Positions 4,015 to 11,242 are shown, counted from the first letter of the stretch. The stretch: DNA of 11,242 bases from an uncultured Streptococcus sp. (GCA_916050055.1 CAJZJY010000026.1:1-11242), one strand, 5' to 3'. Program-made: numbers and translations. The notes: generated from the sequence alone by a model not told the origin.

Positions 4015-6675
4015 TTGTTGGAACAACAAACAAAACCCGTATATTTGCAGTCTGTAGAAGATGTATTTAAAGAAGTACAATCAAGTCCTTCTGGTTTAAG
4101 CTCACAAGAAGCTGCATCAAGACTTGAAAAATACGGTGCAAACACGTTACAAGAAGGAAAGAAAAAATCACTATTAGAAAAATTCGTGGATCAATTTAAA
4201 GACTTCATGATTTTAGTACTTTTAGTGGCGGCAGTTGTGTCTATGTATGCTCACCAAGGTGAACCTGACCCAACGGATGCAATTATCATCTTAGCAGTAG
4301 TATTGCTTAACGCAGTTCTAGGGGTCTTCCAAGAGTCAAAAGCCGAGGAAGCAATCGAAGCGTTGAAGAAAATGGCTTCACCTGTAGCAAGTGTTTTACG
4401 TGATGGACACGTGGAACATATTAAAGGGGAAGACATCGTAGTCGGTGACGTTGTTATTCTTGAAGCTGGTGATGTTGTGCCAGCGGATATGCGTTTATTC
4501 GAAGTAAACACAGTGAAAATTGAAGAGTCAGCATTAACAGGGGAATCAGTTCCGGTTGATAAAGACTTAGTGATTCCTGCAGGGGATGAAGTGGGAATTG
4601 GAGACCGTACAAATATGGCGTTCTCAAGTACAAACGTAACTTACGGCCGTGCAGTTGGTGTGGTTACAAGTACTGGTATGAATACAGAAGTTGGTAAAAT
4701 CGCTAATATGTTAGCGAACACTGAAGAAGGTAAAACGCCACTTCAAGAAAACCAAGATGCTCTTGGTAAATGGCTAACAATCATGATTTTAGTGATTGCC
4801 GTTATTATCTTCGTGGTAGGTATGCTTAGAGGAAATGAATGGACTCATATGTTATTAACAGCGATTGCGATTGCCGTTGCTGCGATTCCAGAAGGGTTAC
4901 CAGCCATTTCTACAATTATCCTAGCATTAGGAACTCAAAAAATGGCGCAACGTAACGCGATTGTTCGTAAATTGCCAGCTGTTGAAACATTAGGTGGTGT
5001 TGAAATTATCTGTTCGGATAAAACAGGTACATTAACACTTAACCAAATGACTGTTGAAAAAATGGTTTATGATAACGAAATCCATGATGCGTCAGAAGAA
5101 ATTTCTAAAGACAACATCGCGCTTCGTGTCATGAACTTAGCCAACGATACTAAGATTTCTCAAGACAACTCATTATTAGGGGACCCAACTGAAACAGCAA
5201 TGGTTCAATACGGTCTTGATAAAAACTATGATGTACGTGAAGAGTTAGTAAACATTCCACGTATTGCGGAAGTTCCGTTTGACTCAACACGTAAATTAAT
5301 GACTACGATTCATCAATTAGAAGACGGTAAATATTTGGTTGCCACTAAAGGTGCTCCAGATATGTTATTAGACCGTGTAACTAAGATTGAAAAACATGGT
5401 GAGGTTTCTGCGTTTACTGAAGATGACCGCACAACATTGATGAAATTAAACAAAGAGATGGCTACTCAAGCGCTTCGTGTGTTAGCGATGGCATACAAAG
5501 TGATTGATACTCTTCCTGAAACAGTGGACACAGATTCAATCGAACATGATTTAATCTTTGCTGGTTTAGTAGGAATGATTGACCCAGAGCGTAAGGAAGC
5601 AGCGGCTGCGATTAAAGTAGCTCAATCAGCTGGTATCCGTACAATTATGATTACTGGGGACCACCGTGATACAGCACAAGCGATTGCAAAACGTTTAGGT
5701 ATCCTTCGTCCAGATCAAGAAGACGGAGTATTAACTGGTGGCGAATTAAACGATATCTCTGATGAAGAATTAGAACGTACTGTTGAAACTTACTCTGTAT
5801 ATGCTCGTGTGTCTCCAGAACATAAAGTTCGTATCGTAAAAGCTTGGCAAAAGAATGGTAAAGTTGTTTCGATGACAGGGGATGGAGTTAACGATGCTCC
5901 TTCGCTTAAACAAGCCGATATTGGTGTTGGTATGGGGATTACAGGTACTGAGGTTTCTAAAGGAGCTTCAGATATGGTACTTGCCGATGACAACTTCGAA
6001 ACAATCGTCGTAGCTGTTGAAGAAGGACGTAAAGTATTCGCGAACATCCAAAAAGCAGTTCAATACTTACTATCTGCAAACTTTGGTGAAGTAATGACAA
6101 TGTTCGTTGCAACGATGGCGGGTTGGTCGATTCTAGAACCAATCCATATCTTATGGATCAATTTAGTAACAGACGTATTCCCAGCGATTGCTTTAGGTCT
6201 TGAAGAAGCGGAAGCAGATATCATGAGTCACCCACCACGCGGTAAGAGCTCGAACTTCTTATCAAACGGTGTGTTACCAAGTATCTTCTACCAAGGTTTC
6301 TTCGAAGGTGGAATTACATTATTTGTATTCTGGTATGCAACTCATATTGCTAATTGGGGGAACCCAGTTGGGGAAACAATGGCGTTTGCAACATTAGGTT
6401 TAATCCAATTGTTCCACGCATTCAACGTGAAGTCAGTGTACAAATCACTTGGCACAGTTGGCGCGTTCAAGAACAAGTTGTTCAACTACGCAATCCTATT
6501 ATCAGCAGTAATGCTTTTAAGCGTAATGGTGATTCCAGGATTAACAACTGTATTTGATGTAGCAACTCTAACTGCTGGTCAATGGTTATTCGTAGTCGGC
6601 TCAGCATTCTCAATCGTTCCAATCGTAGAAATTGCAAAAGCAGTTATGCGCGCGATGGGAATGGATAAAGACTAA
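4015..6675 (+). CDS. P-type IIA cation ATPase, probable Mn2+ (or Ca2+) exporter
   Basis: This 886-residue membrane pump uses ATP to expel divalent cations. It carries the full P-type set: an N-terminal cation-ATPase domain (about 10-75), TGES (175-178), PEGLP in M4 (292-296), the phosphorylated Asp335 in DKTGTLT, the nucleotide-site KGAPD (445-449), TGDH (547-550) and GDGVND (622-627). Ion-site residues of SERCA-like pumps are present: Asn689 and Glu692 in M5 (SANFGEV), and Asn716, Thr719 and Asp720 in M6 (NLVTD). This places it with SERCA/LMCA1/YoaB/MgtA-type pumps. The upstream yybP-ykoY element, known to control such exporters in Lactococcus (YoaB) and Streptococcus pneumoniae (MgtA), argues for Mn2+ export. 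The start is a TTG at 4015, 6 nt after AGGAG; the adjacent TTG at 4018 is equally possible. No ATG serves. It is monocistronic, with its own terminator. Confidence 0.92.
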   Translation: MLEQQTKPVYLQSVEDVFKEVQSSPSGLSSQEAASRLEKYGANTLQEGKKKSLLEKFVDQFKDFMILVLLVAAVVSMYAHQGEPDPTDAIIILAVVLLNAVLGVFQESKAEEAIEALKKMASPVASVLRDGHVEHIKGEDIVVGDVVILEAGDVVPADMRLFEVNTVKIEESALTGESVPVDKDLVIPAGDEVGIGDRTNMAFSSTNVTYGRAVGVVTSTGMNTEVGKIANMLANTEEGKTPLQENQDALGKWLTIMILVIAVIIFVVGMLRGNEWTHMLLTAIAIAVAAIPEGLPAISTIILALGTQKMAQRNAIVRKLPAVETLGGVEIICSDKTGTLTLNQMTVEKMVYDNEIHDASEEISKDNIALRVMNLANDTKISQDNSLLGDPTETAMVQYGLDKNYDVREELVNIPRIAEVPFDSTRKLMTTIHQLEDGKYLVATKGAPDMLLDRVTKIEKHGEVSAFTEDDRTTLMKLNKEMATQALRVLAMAYKVIDTLPETVDTDSIEHDLIFAGLVGMIDPERKEAAAAIKVAQSAGIRTIMITGDHRDTAQAIAKRLGILRPDQEDGVLTGGELNDISDEELERTVETYSVYARVSPEHKVRIVKAWQKNGKVVSMTGDGVNDAPSLKQADIGVGMGITGTEVSKGASDMVLADDNFETIVVAVEEGRKVFANIQKAVQYLLSANFGEVMTMFVATMAGWSILEPIHILWINLVTDVFPAIALGLEEAEADIMSHPPRGKSSNFLSNGVLPSIFYQGFFEGGITLFVFWYATHIANWGNPVGETMAFATLGLIQLFHAFNVKSVYKSLGTVGAFKNKLFNYAILLSAVMLLSVMVIPGLTTVFDVATLTAGQWLFVVGSAFSIVPIVEIAKAVMRAMGMDKD

Positions 6676-6694
6676 TCTAATAAGTATAACGAAG

Positions 6695-6723
6695 AAAGGT
6701 TCACCTCGTGTGAGCCTTTTTTT
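6695..6723 (+). terminator. Intrinsic terminator after the P-type ATPase
   Basis: A 10-bp stem (6695-6704 with 6710-6719, one G-T wobble, loop CTCGT) runs into seven T residues (6717-6723). It lies 19 nt after the ATPase stop codon and separates that unit from recX. Confidence 0.92.
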
Positions 6724-6775
6724 CGTATGTATTAATGAGAAGTAGGGAGTCTAGCTTTTATTCAACTGTGTATTT

Positions 6776-6784
6776 TGCTAAAAT
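6776..6784 (+). promoter_or_regulatory. Extended -10 promoter for recX-mutY
   Basis: TGCTAAAAT (6776-6784) is an extended -10 element. No good -35 is seen; the T-rich stretch at 6755-6762 is the nearest candidate at 16-18 bp. The predicted start near 6791 falls downstream of the first in-frame ATG (6735), which supports the shorter RecX start at 6813. Confidence 0.5.
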
Positions 6785-6812
6785 ATTTCTATGTAGAATG
6801 GAGTGTGGGAGT

Positions 6813-7628
6813 ATGGTCATTACAAAAATTGAGGCGCAGAAGAAAAAAGGGCGTTACAATATTTATTTGAATGATGCTTTTGCGTTTGGTGTTGATGAGG
6901 CAACAGTTGTAAAGTATGCCTTGTTTAAAGGGACCGAATTAACAAAAGAACAAATTGATGAAATTCAGCATGATGATTGTATTCAGCAAGCCTATCAAAA
7001 GGCGTTACATTTCTTGAATTTCAAGCTTCGTTCAACGAAAGAAGTCTATGAAAAATTAGAAAAATTAGAATTTGACGAAGATATTATTAATGAAGTGCTT
7101 GGAAAGCTGCATGAGCAGAATTTTATTAACGATACATTTTATGCAGAAAGCTACTTAAATCAAGCTAAGTTTGTGACGTTCAAAGGGCCAAAGTCTGTTG
7201 TTTTTGATTTGCGAAAGAAAGGGATTAGCGATAAGGTCATTCAAACAGTGCTGGAAGGATATACGCTAAAAGAGCAACTTGAAAATGCAATTCAAATCGC
7301 GCAGTCGTATTTAAAAGGACAAAAGCGTGTCACACCTAAAGTAGCTAAGCAAAAAGTAAAAGTATTTGTGATGCAAAAAGGGTATTCGAAAGAAATCGCT
7401 GAAGAAGTGGTTCCGTTTCTATCGTTTGAAGCGCAAAGTGAAATGGAAGCAGAATTAGCAGTAAAAGAGATTGCGACGATTTACCGCCGCATCGCAAAAA
7501 AATACGAAGAGAATGAATCGGCGCTCTGGTATCAAATCAAAGGGAAGTTGTATCAAAAAGGATTTACTTCTAGTGTGATTGAACAGGCCATTGCGCAGTT
7601 TGAAATGGAGAAAGAAGAATGGATTTAG
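6813..7628 (+). CDS. recX: Recombination regulator RecX
   Basis: RecX binds RecA filaments and modulates recombination and the SOS response in the cytoplasm. From the chosen ATG the protein has 271 residues, the usual length of the long RecX form in lactic acid bacteria. It begins MVITKIEAQKKKGRYNIYL, the typical family start, then has the helical RecX repeats: LRSTKEVYEKL (72-82), FINDTFYAESYL (104-115), GPKSVVFDLRKKGI (125-138), and a C-terminal repeat with WYQIKGKLYQKGF. It is highly charged, with no membrane segment. GGAGTG lies 7 nt before ATG 6813. An in-frame ATG at 6735 would add 26 residues (MRSRESSF...) that look unlike RecX and lie upstream of the predicted promoter. The last 10 nt overlap mutY, so the two repair genes are co-transcribed and probably coupled. 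Confidence 0.92.
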   Translation: MVITKIEAQKKKGRYNIYLNDAFAFGVDEATVVKYALFKGTELTKEQIDEIQHDDCIQQAYQKALHFLNFKLRSTKEVYEKLEKLEFDEDIINEVLGKLHEQNFINDTFYAESYLNQAKFVTFKGPKSVVFDLRKKGISDKVIQTVLEGYTLKEQLENAIQIAQSYLKGQKRVTPKVAKQKVKVFVMQKGYSKEIAEEVVPFLSFEAQSEMEAELAVKEIATIYRRIAKKYEENESALWYQIKGKLYQKGFTSSVIEQAIAQFEMEKEEWI

Positions 7629-8791
7629 CCGGTATTGGCGTAAAAATGTGGGACGAGAAGAAAATCAAGCGTTTCAGAAAGGCGCTACTCGATTGGTATG
7701 ACAAAGAAAAACGAGATTTACCATGGAGAAGAACAACTGACCCTTATGCTATTTGGGTGAGTGAAATCATGCTGCAACAAACGCGAGTGGATACAGTCAT
7801 TCCGTATTACGAGCGCTTCTTAGCGACGTTTCCAACGGTGAAAGACTTAGCGGAGGCTCCCAAAGAGCTATTGTTAAAATGTTGGGAAGGTCTGGGTTAT
7901 TATTCGCGCGTACGCAATATGCAAAAAGCAGCGATTCAAATAATGGAAGAATTTGGTGGAGTGTTCCCGAATACTTATGAAGGGATTCTCTCATTAAAAG
8001 GAATCGGACCTTATACAGCAGGCGCAATTGCCAGTATCGCTTTTGGGTTGCCAGAACCTGCTGTGGATGGCAACTTGATGCGTGTGATTAGCCGATTGTT
8101 TGAAGTGAACTTAGATATTGGAAACCCAAGCAATCGTTGGGCATTTCAAGAAATTGCTGAAATGTTAATTGACCCCGACCGACCAGGAGACTTTAATCAG
8201 GCTTTGATGGATTTAGGTTCGGATATCGAATCGCCAGTGAATCCGCGTCCGGAAGAGAGCCCTGTGAAAGAGTTTAGTGCGGCGTATCAAAATGGAACGA
8301 TGCATATTTATCCGATTAAGAAGCCGAAAAAGAAACCAACACCGATGAAATGGCGAGCGTTTATTATTCAAGATGACAAGGGACGTTTTTTAGTTGAGAA
8401 GAATACGCAAGCGGACCTGTTGAGTGGTTTTTGGCATTTCCCACTGATTCGTGATTTTAGTATGGTGGGAGAATCGATTGATTTATTCGAAGGAGTAGCT
8501 GAAGAAAATTCGACTTATGAAATCAACCAAAATATCCCGCTGGAAGTTCAGTTTGAAAGTCTATATAAGATGAAACTTCAACTGACTCGAATTTTACCGA
8601 AAACAGTAAAACATATTTTCAGTCACCAACGCTGGGACATTGAGTTGCAATGCGCAACCGTTTCGGGAACGTTAGAACAGCATGCAACACGTACGTTGCA
8701 ATGGGTTACTAAAGAGGAGATGGCGCAACTGCCACAATCAAGGGTACAAGGGAAGATGTGTGAATTACTCGCTTCGCAAGAACTTTTATAA
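7619..8791 (+). CDS. mutY: Adenine DNA glycosylase MutY lacking the [4Fe-4S] cysteines
   Basis: MutY removes adenine mispaired with 8-oxoguanine, preventing G-to-T mutations. The 390-residue protein has the helix-hairpin-helix glycosylase core: LPWRRT (34-39), SEIMLQQTRV with catalytic Glu49, the LKGIGPYTAGAI hairpin (126-137), and PAVDGN with catalytic Asp150. The C-terminal NUDIX-like 8-oxoG-recognition domain (about 245-385) keeps the FSH motif (334-336, in HIFSHQRW). The cluster loop that normally reads C-x6-C-x2-C-x5-C has Glu204, Pro211, Ser214 and Ser220 at exactly those four positions, so no [4Fe-4S] cluster can form, while the surrounding MDLG and AYQNGT are intact. The ATG at 7619 follows GGAGAAAG by about 4-8 nt and overlaps the recX end; an alternative ATG at 7646 has no evident ribosome binding site. 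It is probably active, since catalytic residues remain. Confidence 0.93.
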   Translation: MDLAGIGVKMWDEKKIKRFRKALLDWYDKEKRDLPWRRTTDPYAIWVSEIMLQQTRVDTVIPYYERFLATFPTVKDLAEAPKELLLKCWEGLGYYSRVRNMQKAAIQIMEEFGGVFPNTYEGILSLKGIGPYTAGAIASIAFGLPEPAVDGNLMRVISRLFEVNLDIGNPSNRWAFQEIAEMLIDPDRPGDFNQALMDLGSDIESPVNPRPEESPVKEFSAAYQNGTMHIYPIKKPKKKPTPMKWRAFIIQDDKGRFLVEKNTQADLLSGFWHFPLIRDFSMVGESIDLFEGVAEENSTYEINQNIPLEVQFESLYKMKLQLTRILPKTVKHIFSHQRWDIELQCATVSGTLEQHATRTLQWVTKEEMAQLPQSRVQGKMCELLASQELL

Positions 8792-8818
8792 GTAGAATCA
8801 CAGCTAATCTGATTTTTG

Positions 8819-8847
8819 TTCACAGAATGGTAGAAATATGCTATACT
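8819..8847 (+). promoter_or_regulatory. Strong promoter for the DUF402 phosphatase gene
   Basis: TTCACA (-35, 8819-8824), a 17-bp spacer and TATACT (-10, 8842-8847) preceded by TGC (extended -10) make a near-consensus promoter. Transcription should start near 8854. The leader holds a small stem-loop (TAAGAG 8867-8872 with CTCTTA 8877-8882, loop TTTA) about 24 nt before the start codon. No terminator is seen between mutY and this promoter, so read-through from mutY is also possible. Confidence 0.8.
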
Positions 8848-8906
8848 ACTAATGATTTGAAATAACTAAGAGTTTACTCTTAAATAGATATAGAAAGTTG
8901 GATATA

Positions 8907-9449
8907 GTGGTGCAGAATCCCAGAGAAGGAGAATTCATCACTGTCAAGAGTTATAAACATGATGGTAGTCTTCATCGCACTTGGCGCGATAGCATGATTT
9001 TGAAGACAAGCGATCAAGCAATTATCGCTTGCAATGATCATACTCTTGTGACTGAGTCCGACGGTAGAAGATGGTTGACGAGAGAGCCAGCGTTATTGTA
9101 TTACCATAAACATTATTGGTTCAATGTCGTAACGATGATTCGTCAAAAAGGAATTTCTTACTATTGTAATCTTGCTTCACCTTATGTGTTAGATGCAGAA
9201 GCGTTGAAATATATTGATTACGATTTAGATATCAAGATTTTTCCAGATGGCGAAAAGAGATTGCTAGATGTCGATGAATATGAATTGCATCGCCGTCAAA
9301 TGCATTATTCAAAAGAGATTGATCAAATCTTGAAAGCAAACGTTGAGATTCTTGTGGATTGGATCAATAATAAAAAAGGGCCGTTCTCGCCTGAATATGT
9401 CGATTTATGGTATGAAAGATATATTCAATTAACCTATCGTAAATCATAA
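8907..9449 (+). CDS. Nucleoside di/triphosphatase, DUF402/Ntdp family
   Basis: Proteins of this family (UPF0374; B. subtilis YgaC, Staphylococcus Ntdp) hydrolyse nucleoside tri- and diphosphates in a metal-dependent way. With the chosen start the protein has 180 residues. It contains the family's blocks [12 protein letters not shown] (about 15-26), [10 protein letters not shown] followed by TREPA (47-62), and [11 protein letters not shown] through DYDLD (87-108), then a C-terminal helix with [13 protein letters not shown]. There is no signal peptide or membrane segment. The start is uncertain: the frame is open from TTG 8898, but homologues begin only a few residues before EGEFIT, so GTG 8907 (or the next codon, GTG 8910) is favoured, with the weak GAAAG at 8893-8897 as ribosome binding site. 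It has its own promoter and terminator. Physiological role is not clear from context. Confidence 0.88.
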   Translation: MVQNPREGEFITVKSYKHDGSLHRTWRDSMILKTSDQAIIACNDHTLVTESDGRRWLTREPALLYYHKHYWFNVVTMIRQKGISYYCNLASPYVLDAEALKYIDYDLDIKIFPDGEKRLLDVDEYELHRRQMHYSKEIDQILKANVEILVDWINNKKGPFSPEYVDLWYERYIQLTYRKS

Positions 9450-9471
9450 CTCATGATAGCTGAGTTGAAAG

Positions 9472-9505
9472 AGCAAGTAGCTAAGGCTGCTTGCTTTTTG
9501 TTTTT
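9472..9505 (+). terminator. Intrinsic terminator after the DUF402 gene
   Basis: AGCAAGTAG (9472-9480) pairs with CTGCTTGCT (9487-9495) with one G-T wobble and a 6-nt loop, followed by TTTTTGTTTTT. It lies 22 nt after the stop codon. Confidence 0.9.
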
Positions 9506-9549
9506 GTGGGATAAATTTTGAAAACTTTCTATCAATAGATGGGTACTTT

Positions 9550-9558
9550 TGGTAAAAT
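9550..9558 (+). promoter_or_regulatory. Extended -10 promoter for the phosphohexomutase gene
   Basis: TGGTAAAAT (9550-9558) is an extended -10 element about 27 nt before the Shine-Dalgarno-bearing start. The best -35-like hexamer, TTGAAA at 9518-9523, is 29 bp away and too far to be used with it, so assignment rests on the -10 alone. Confidence 0.45.
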
Positions 9559-9584
9559 AAGGCTAGAGCTAAGGAGGGATTCCC

Positions 9585-11099
9585 ATGTCAAAAATCAATG
9601 AATTACAACTCAGTTCGGATATTCGTGGTATTGCCATTGCAACGGAAGAGTTTGATGCAACGTTAACGACAGAAGAGAGTCATTTAATCGCGAGTGCTTT
9701 TGTGAAATGGCTACAGAAACGTTATCCATCTAAAAAGGTTACGGAATTAGTCGTTGGAATTGGGCGCGATAGTCGTATTAGTGGCCCGGACTTAACAAGA
9801 GAATTTATTCAAGTGTTGTCAGCTTTTGACGTTTTCGTAATTGATTTTGAAATGGCGACAACCCCAAGTATGTTTATGGCAACGCAGTTTGAGAAATTTA
9901 ACTGCGACGCAACCGTGATGTTCACTGCTAGCCATTTACCTTTCTATTATAATGGTTTGAAATTCTTCACACGTGAGGGTGGATTAGAAGCAAGTGATAT
10001 TCGTGACATCATTGATTTAGTAGACGAGAAAGAAGAAGTCCCCCAAGTACCTATTTCTACTATAGAAGTAAAAAGTATTTTTGAACGATACAGCCGTCAC
10101 TTGGTAGAGTTGATTCGTAAAGGGAGCGGTATCGAGAAAGAAAAACCGCTCGAAGGACTTCATATTATTGTGGATGCTGGAAATGGTGCTGGTGGTTTCT
10201 ATGCGGAAAAGGTGCTAGAAGTATTAGGTGCTAACACGAAAGGTTCACAGTTCCTAGATCCTGATGGAACATTCCCAAATCATATTCCAAACCCAGATAA
10301 TAAAGAAGCGATGGAAAGTATTAAGAATCAGGTGCTTGCGGTCGGTGCGGATTATGGTGTGATTTTTGACACCGATGTGGATAGAGCTGCAGTCGTTACA
10401 GGAGATGGAGAGTTGCTTAATAGAAATAATCTGATTGCAGTGCTTAGTGTAATTGCCATTACTGAACACCCTGGAACTACAATCGTGACGAACTCACCTA
10501 CAACTGAACACTTGAAGAGATTTATTACAGAACTAGGCGGCCATCAATATCGTTATATTTCTGGGTACCGTAATGTTATCAATAAAGCTATCGAGTTAAA
10601 TAAAGCTGGTACGGATTGTCAATTAGCGATTGAGACTAGTGGACATGCAGCCTTTAAGGAAAATTACTTCCTAGATGATGGCGCGTATGTAGTGGCGAAG
10701 ATTTTAATGCTTCTTCCAAGATTGCTTGAACGCGGAGAAACATTGGATTGTTTAATCAAACAATTAGTACAACCAAAAGAAGTTGTTGAAGTTCGCTTTA
10801 AGATTGAAACAGAAGATTTCAAAACTTATGGCAATGAAGTTATTAAAGAATTTCCGCAGTGGATTCCACAAGACTGGGTCGTAAATCCAGAAAACGAAGA
10901 GGGAGTTCGGATAGATTTCAAAGGTGAGTACGGAGATGGATGGTTATTATTACGCATGAGTTTACATGAACCATTGCTCGTTCTTCAAATTGAAAATGAT
11001 TTGGTAGGGTATCAAACAAAAATTCTTGAGACAATTCATCAAATCATGAACCGTTATCCAAAAATCAATCAAAATAAGCTCGAAGCTTTACTAAAATAA
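9585..11099 (+). CDS. Phosphoglucomutase/phosphomannomutase family protein
   Basis: This 504-residue alpha-D-phosphohexomutase interconverts hexose 1- and 6-phosphates, supplying glucose-1-P or mannose-1-P for nucleotide sugars. The four active-site elements appear in order: phosphoserine loop TASHLP (Ser116), metal loop DTDVDR (Asp262, Asp264, Asp266), sugar-specificity ETSGH (350-354), and C-terminal phosphate-binding RMSLHEP (457-463). The substrate signature differs from both the usual GEMSGH (mannose) and GEESGH (glucose) forms, so substrate is left open. TASHLP plus NGLKFFT marks the subfamily annotated ManB/phosphomannomutase in several lactobacilli. ATG 9585 follows AGGAGG by 7 nt, the strongest ribosome binding site in the window, suggesting high expression. 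It is monocistronic with its own terminator. With galE it would link sugar metabolism to envelope polysaccharide precursors. Confidence 0.9.
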   Translation: MSKINELQLSSDIRGIAIATEEFDATLTTEESHLIASAFVKWLQKRYPSKKVTELVVGIGRDSRISGPDLTREFIQVLSAFDVFVIDFEMATTPSMFMATQFEKFNCDATVMFTASHLPFYYNGLKFFTREGGLEASDIRDIIDLVDEKEEVPQVPISTIEVKSIFERYSRHLVELIRKGSGIEKEKPLEGLHIIVDAGNGAGGFYAEKVLEVLGANTKGSQFLDPDGTFPNHIPNPDNKEAMESIKNQVLAVGADYGVIFDTDVDRAAVVTGDGELLNRNNLIAVLSVIAITEHPGTTIVTNSPTTEHLKRFITELGGHQYRYISGYRNVINKAIELNKAGTDCQLAIETSGHAAFKENYFLDDGAYVVAKILMLLPRLLERGETLDCLIKQLVQPKEVVEVRFKIETEDFKTYGNEVIKEFPQWIPQDWVVNPENEEGVRIDFKGEYGDGWLLLRMSLHEPLLVLQIENDLVGYQTKILETIHQIMNRYPKINQNKLEALLK

Positions 11100-11112
11100 A
11101 AAACTAAAAAAG

Positions 11113-11151
11113 ATACAGTTTGCAGATTCTGTGAACTGTATTATTTTTTTT
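11113..11151 (+). terminator. Intrinsic terminator after the phosphohexomutase gene
   Basis: ATACAGTT (11113-11120) pairs with AACTGTAT (11134-11141), and the loop can form a short inner CAG/CTG stem. The run TTATTTTTTTT (11141-11151) follows. The A-rich 5' flank would also give the reverse strand a partial T-tract, so it may act in both directions. Confidence 0.9.
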
Positions 11152-11190
11152 AGAATTCTACGTCTTTTCAGTTGCAAACCTTCTTTGGTT

Positions 11191-11227
11191 GTGATAAATT
11201 AATATCACTGTTGAGCGAACGTTCGCT
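11191..11227. promoter_or_regulatory. Candidate operator region with a 14-bp palindrome
   Basis: AGCGAACGTTCGCT (11214-11227) is a perfect palindrome with the GAACGTTC centre common in TetR-family operators. A second inverted repeat, GTGATA (11191-11196) with TATCAC (11203-11208), lies just upstream, and TATAAA follows at 11228-11233. Together they look like the control region of a gene starting beyond the right edge. No confident -35/-10 pair can be set on either strand from what is visible. Confidence 0.45.
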
Positions 11228-11242
11228 TATAAAACAGTTTCA

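Noticed and set aside
6735..6812. 26-codon N-terminal extension of RecX
   Set aside because: The sequence does not resemble RecX, lies upstream of the predicted promoter start, and the ATG at 6813 gives the normal family start and length.
8898..8906. TTG start at 8898 for the DUF402 protein
   Set aside because: There is no room for a ribosome binding site at proper spacing, since GAAAG abuts the TTG; homologues start closer to the EGEFIT segment.
9518..9546. Promoter with TTGAAA (9518) as -35
   Set aside because: No -10-like hexamer lies 16-18 bp downstream; the TAAAAT at 9553 is 29 bp away.

Overview
The window looks like chromosomal DNA from a low-GC lactic-acid-type Firmicute (order Lactobacillales). 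The grounds are AT-rich third codon positions, strong AGGAGG-type ribosome binding sites, TTG/GTG starts, and the closest-looking protein types (long RecX, DUF402/Ntdp, MgtA/YoaB-like P-type ATPase behind a yybP-ykoY element, a lone ECF S component). A Carnobacteriaceae/Enterococcaceae-like host, possibly Granulicatella-like, fits the dependence on vitamin B6 salvage, but the genus is a guess. No mobile element, tRNA, rRNA or CRISPR array was seen.

Layout. Positions 1-721 hold the 3' two thirds of galE. Positions 722-1061 are a gene-free convergent gap with an elaborate set of inverted and direct repeats that I cannot assign to a known family, ending in a bidirectional terminator. A vitamin B6 salvage locus follows at 1062-3776. 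It has a minus-strand operon (B6 kinase, then an ECF transporter S component overlapping by 4 bp) and a divergent MocR/GntR-type regulator. The two transcripts start from promoters that occupy almost the same bases on opposite strands, flanked by a perfect 16-bp palindrome and a 42-bp-spaced direct repeat. The regulator's aminotransferase-like domain has serine where the PLP-binding lysine is expected.

Positions 3811-6723 form a manganese homeostasis unit: promoter, yybP-ykoY-type Mn2+ riboswitch with a terminator platform, a P-type IIA ATPase probably exporting Mn2+ (or Ca2+), and a strong terminator. Positions 6776-8791 carry recX and mutY with overlapping reading frames. The MutY has lost all four cysteines of the [4Fe-4S] cluster but keeps its catalytic and 8-oxoG-recognition residues. 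Next come a nucleoside di/triphosphatase (DUF402, 8907-9449) and a phosphoglucomutase/phosphomannomutase (9585-11099), each with its own promoter and terminator. The right edge holds a 14-bp palindrome like a TetR-family operator, presumably belonging to a gene beyond the window.

The genes are mainly housekeeping: sugar-nucleotide supply (galE, pgm/manB), cofactor salvage (B6), metal efflux (Mn) and DNA repair (recX, mutY). The most notable points are the cluster-free MutY, the regulator without its Schiff-base lysine, the compact divergent control region, and the unexplained structured gap after galE.
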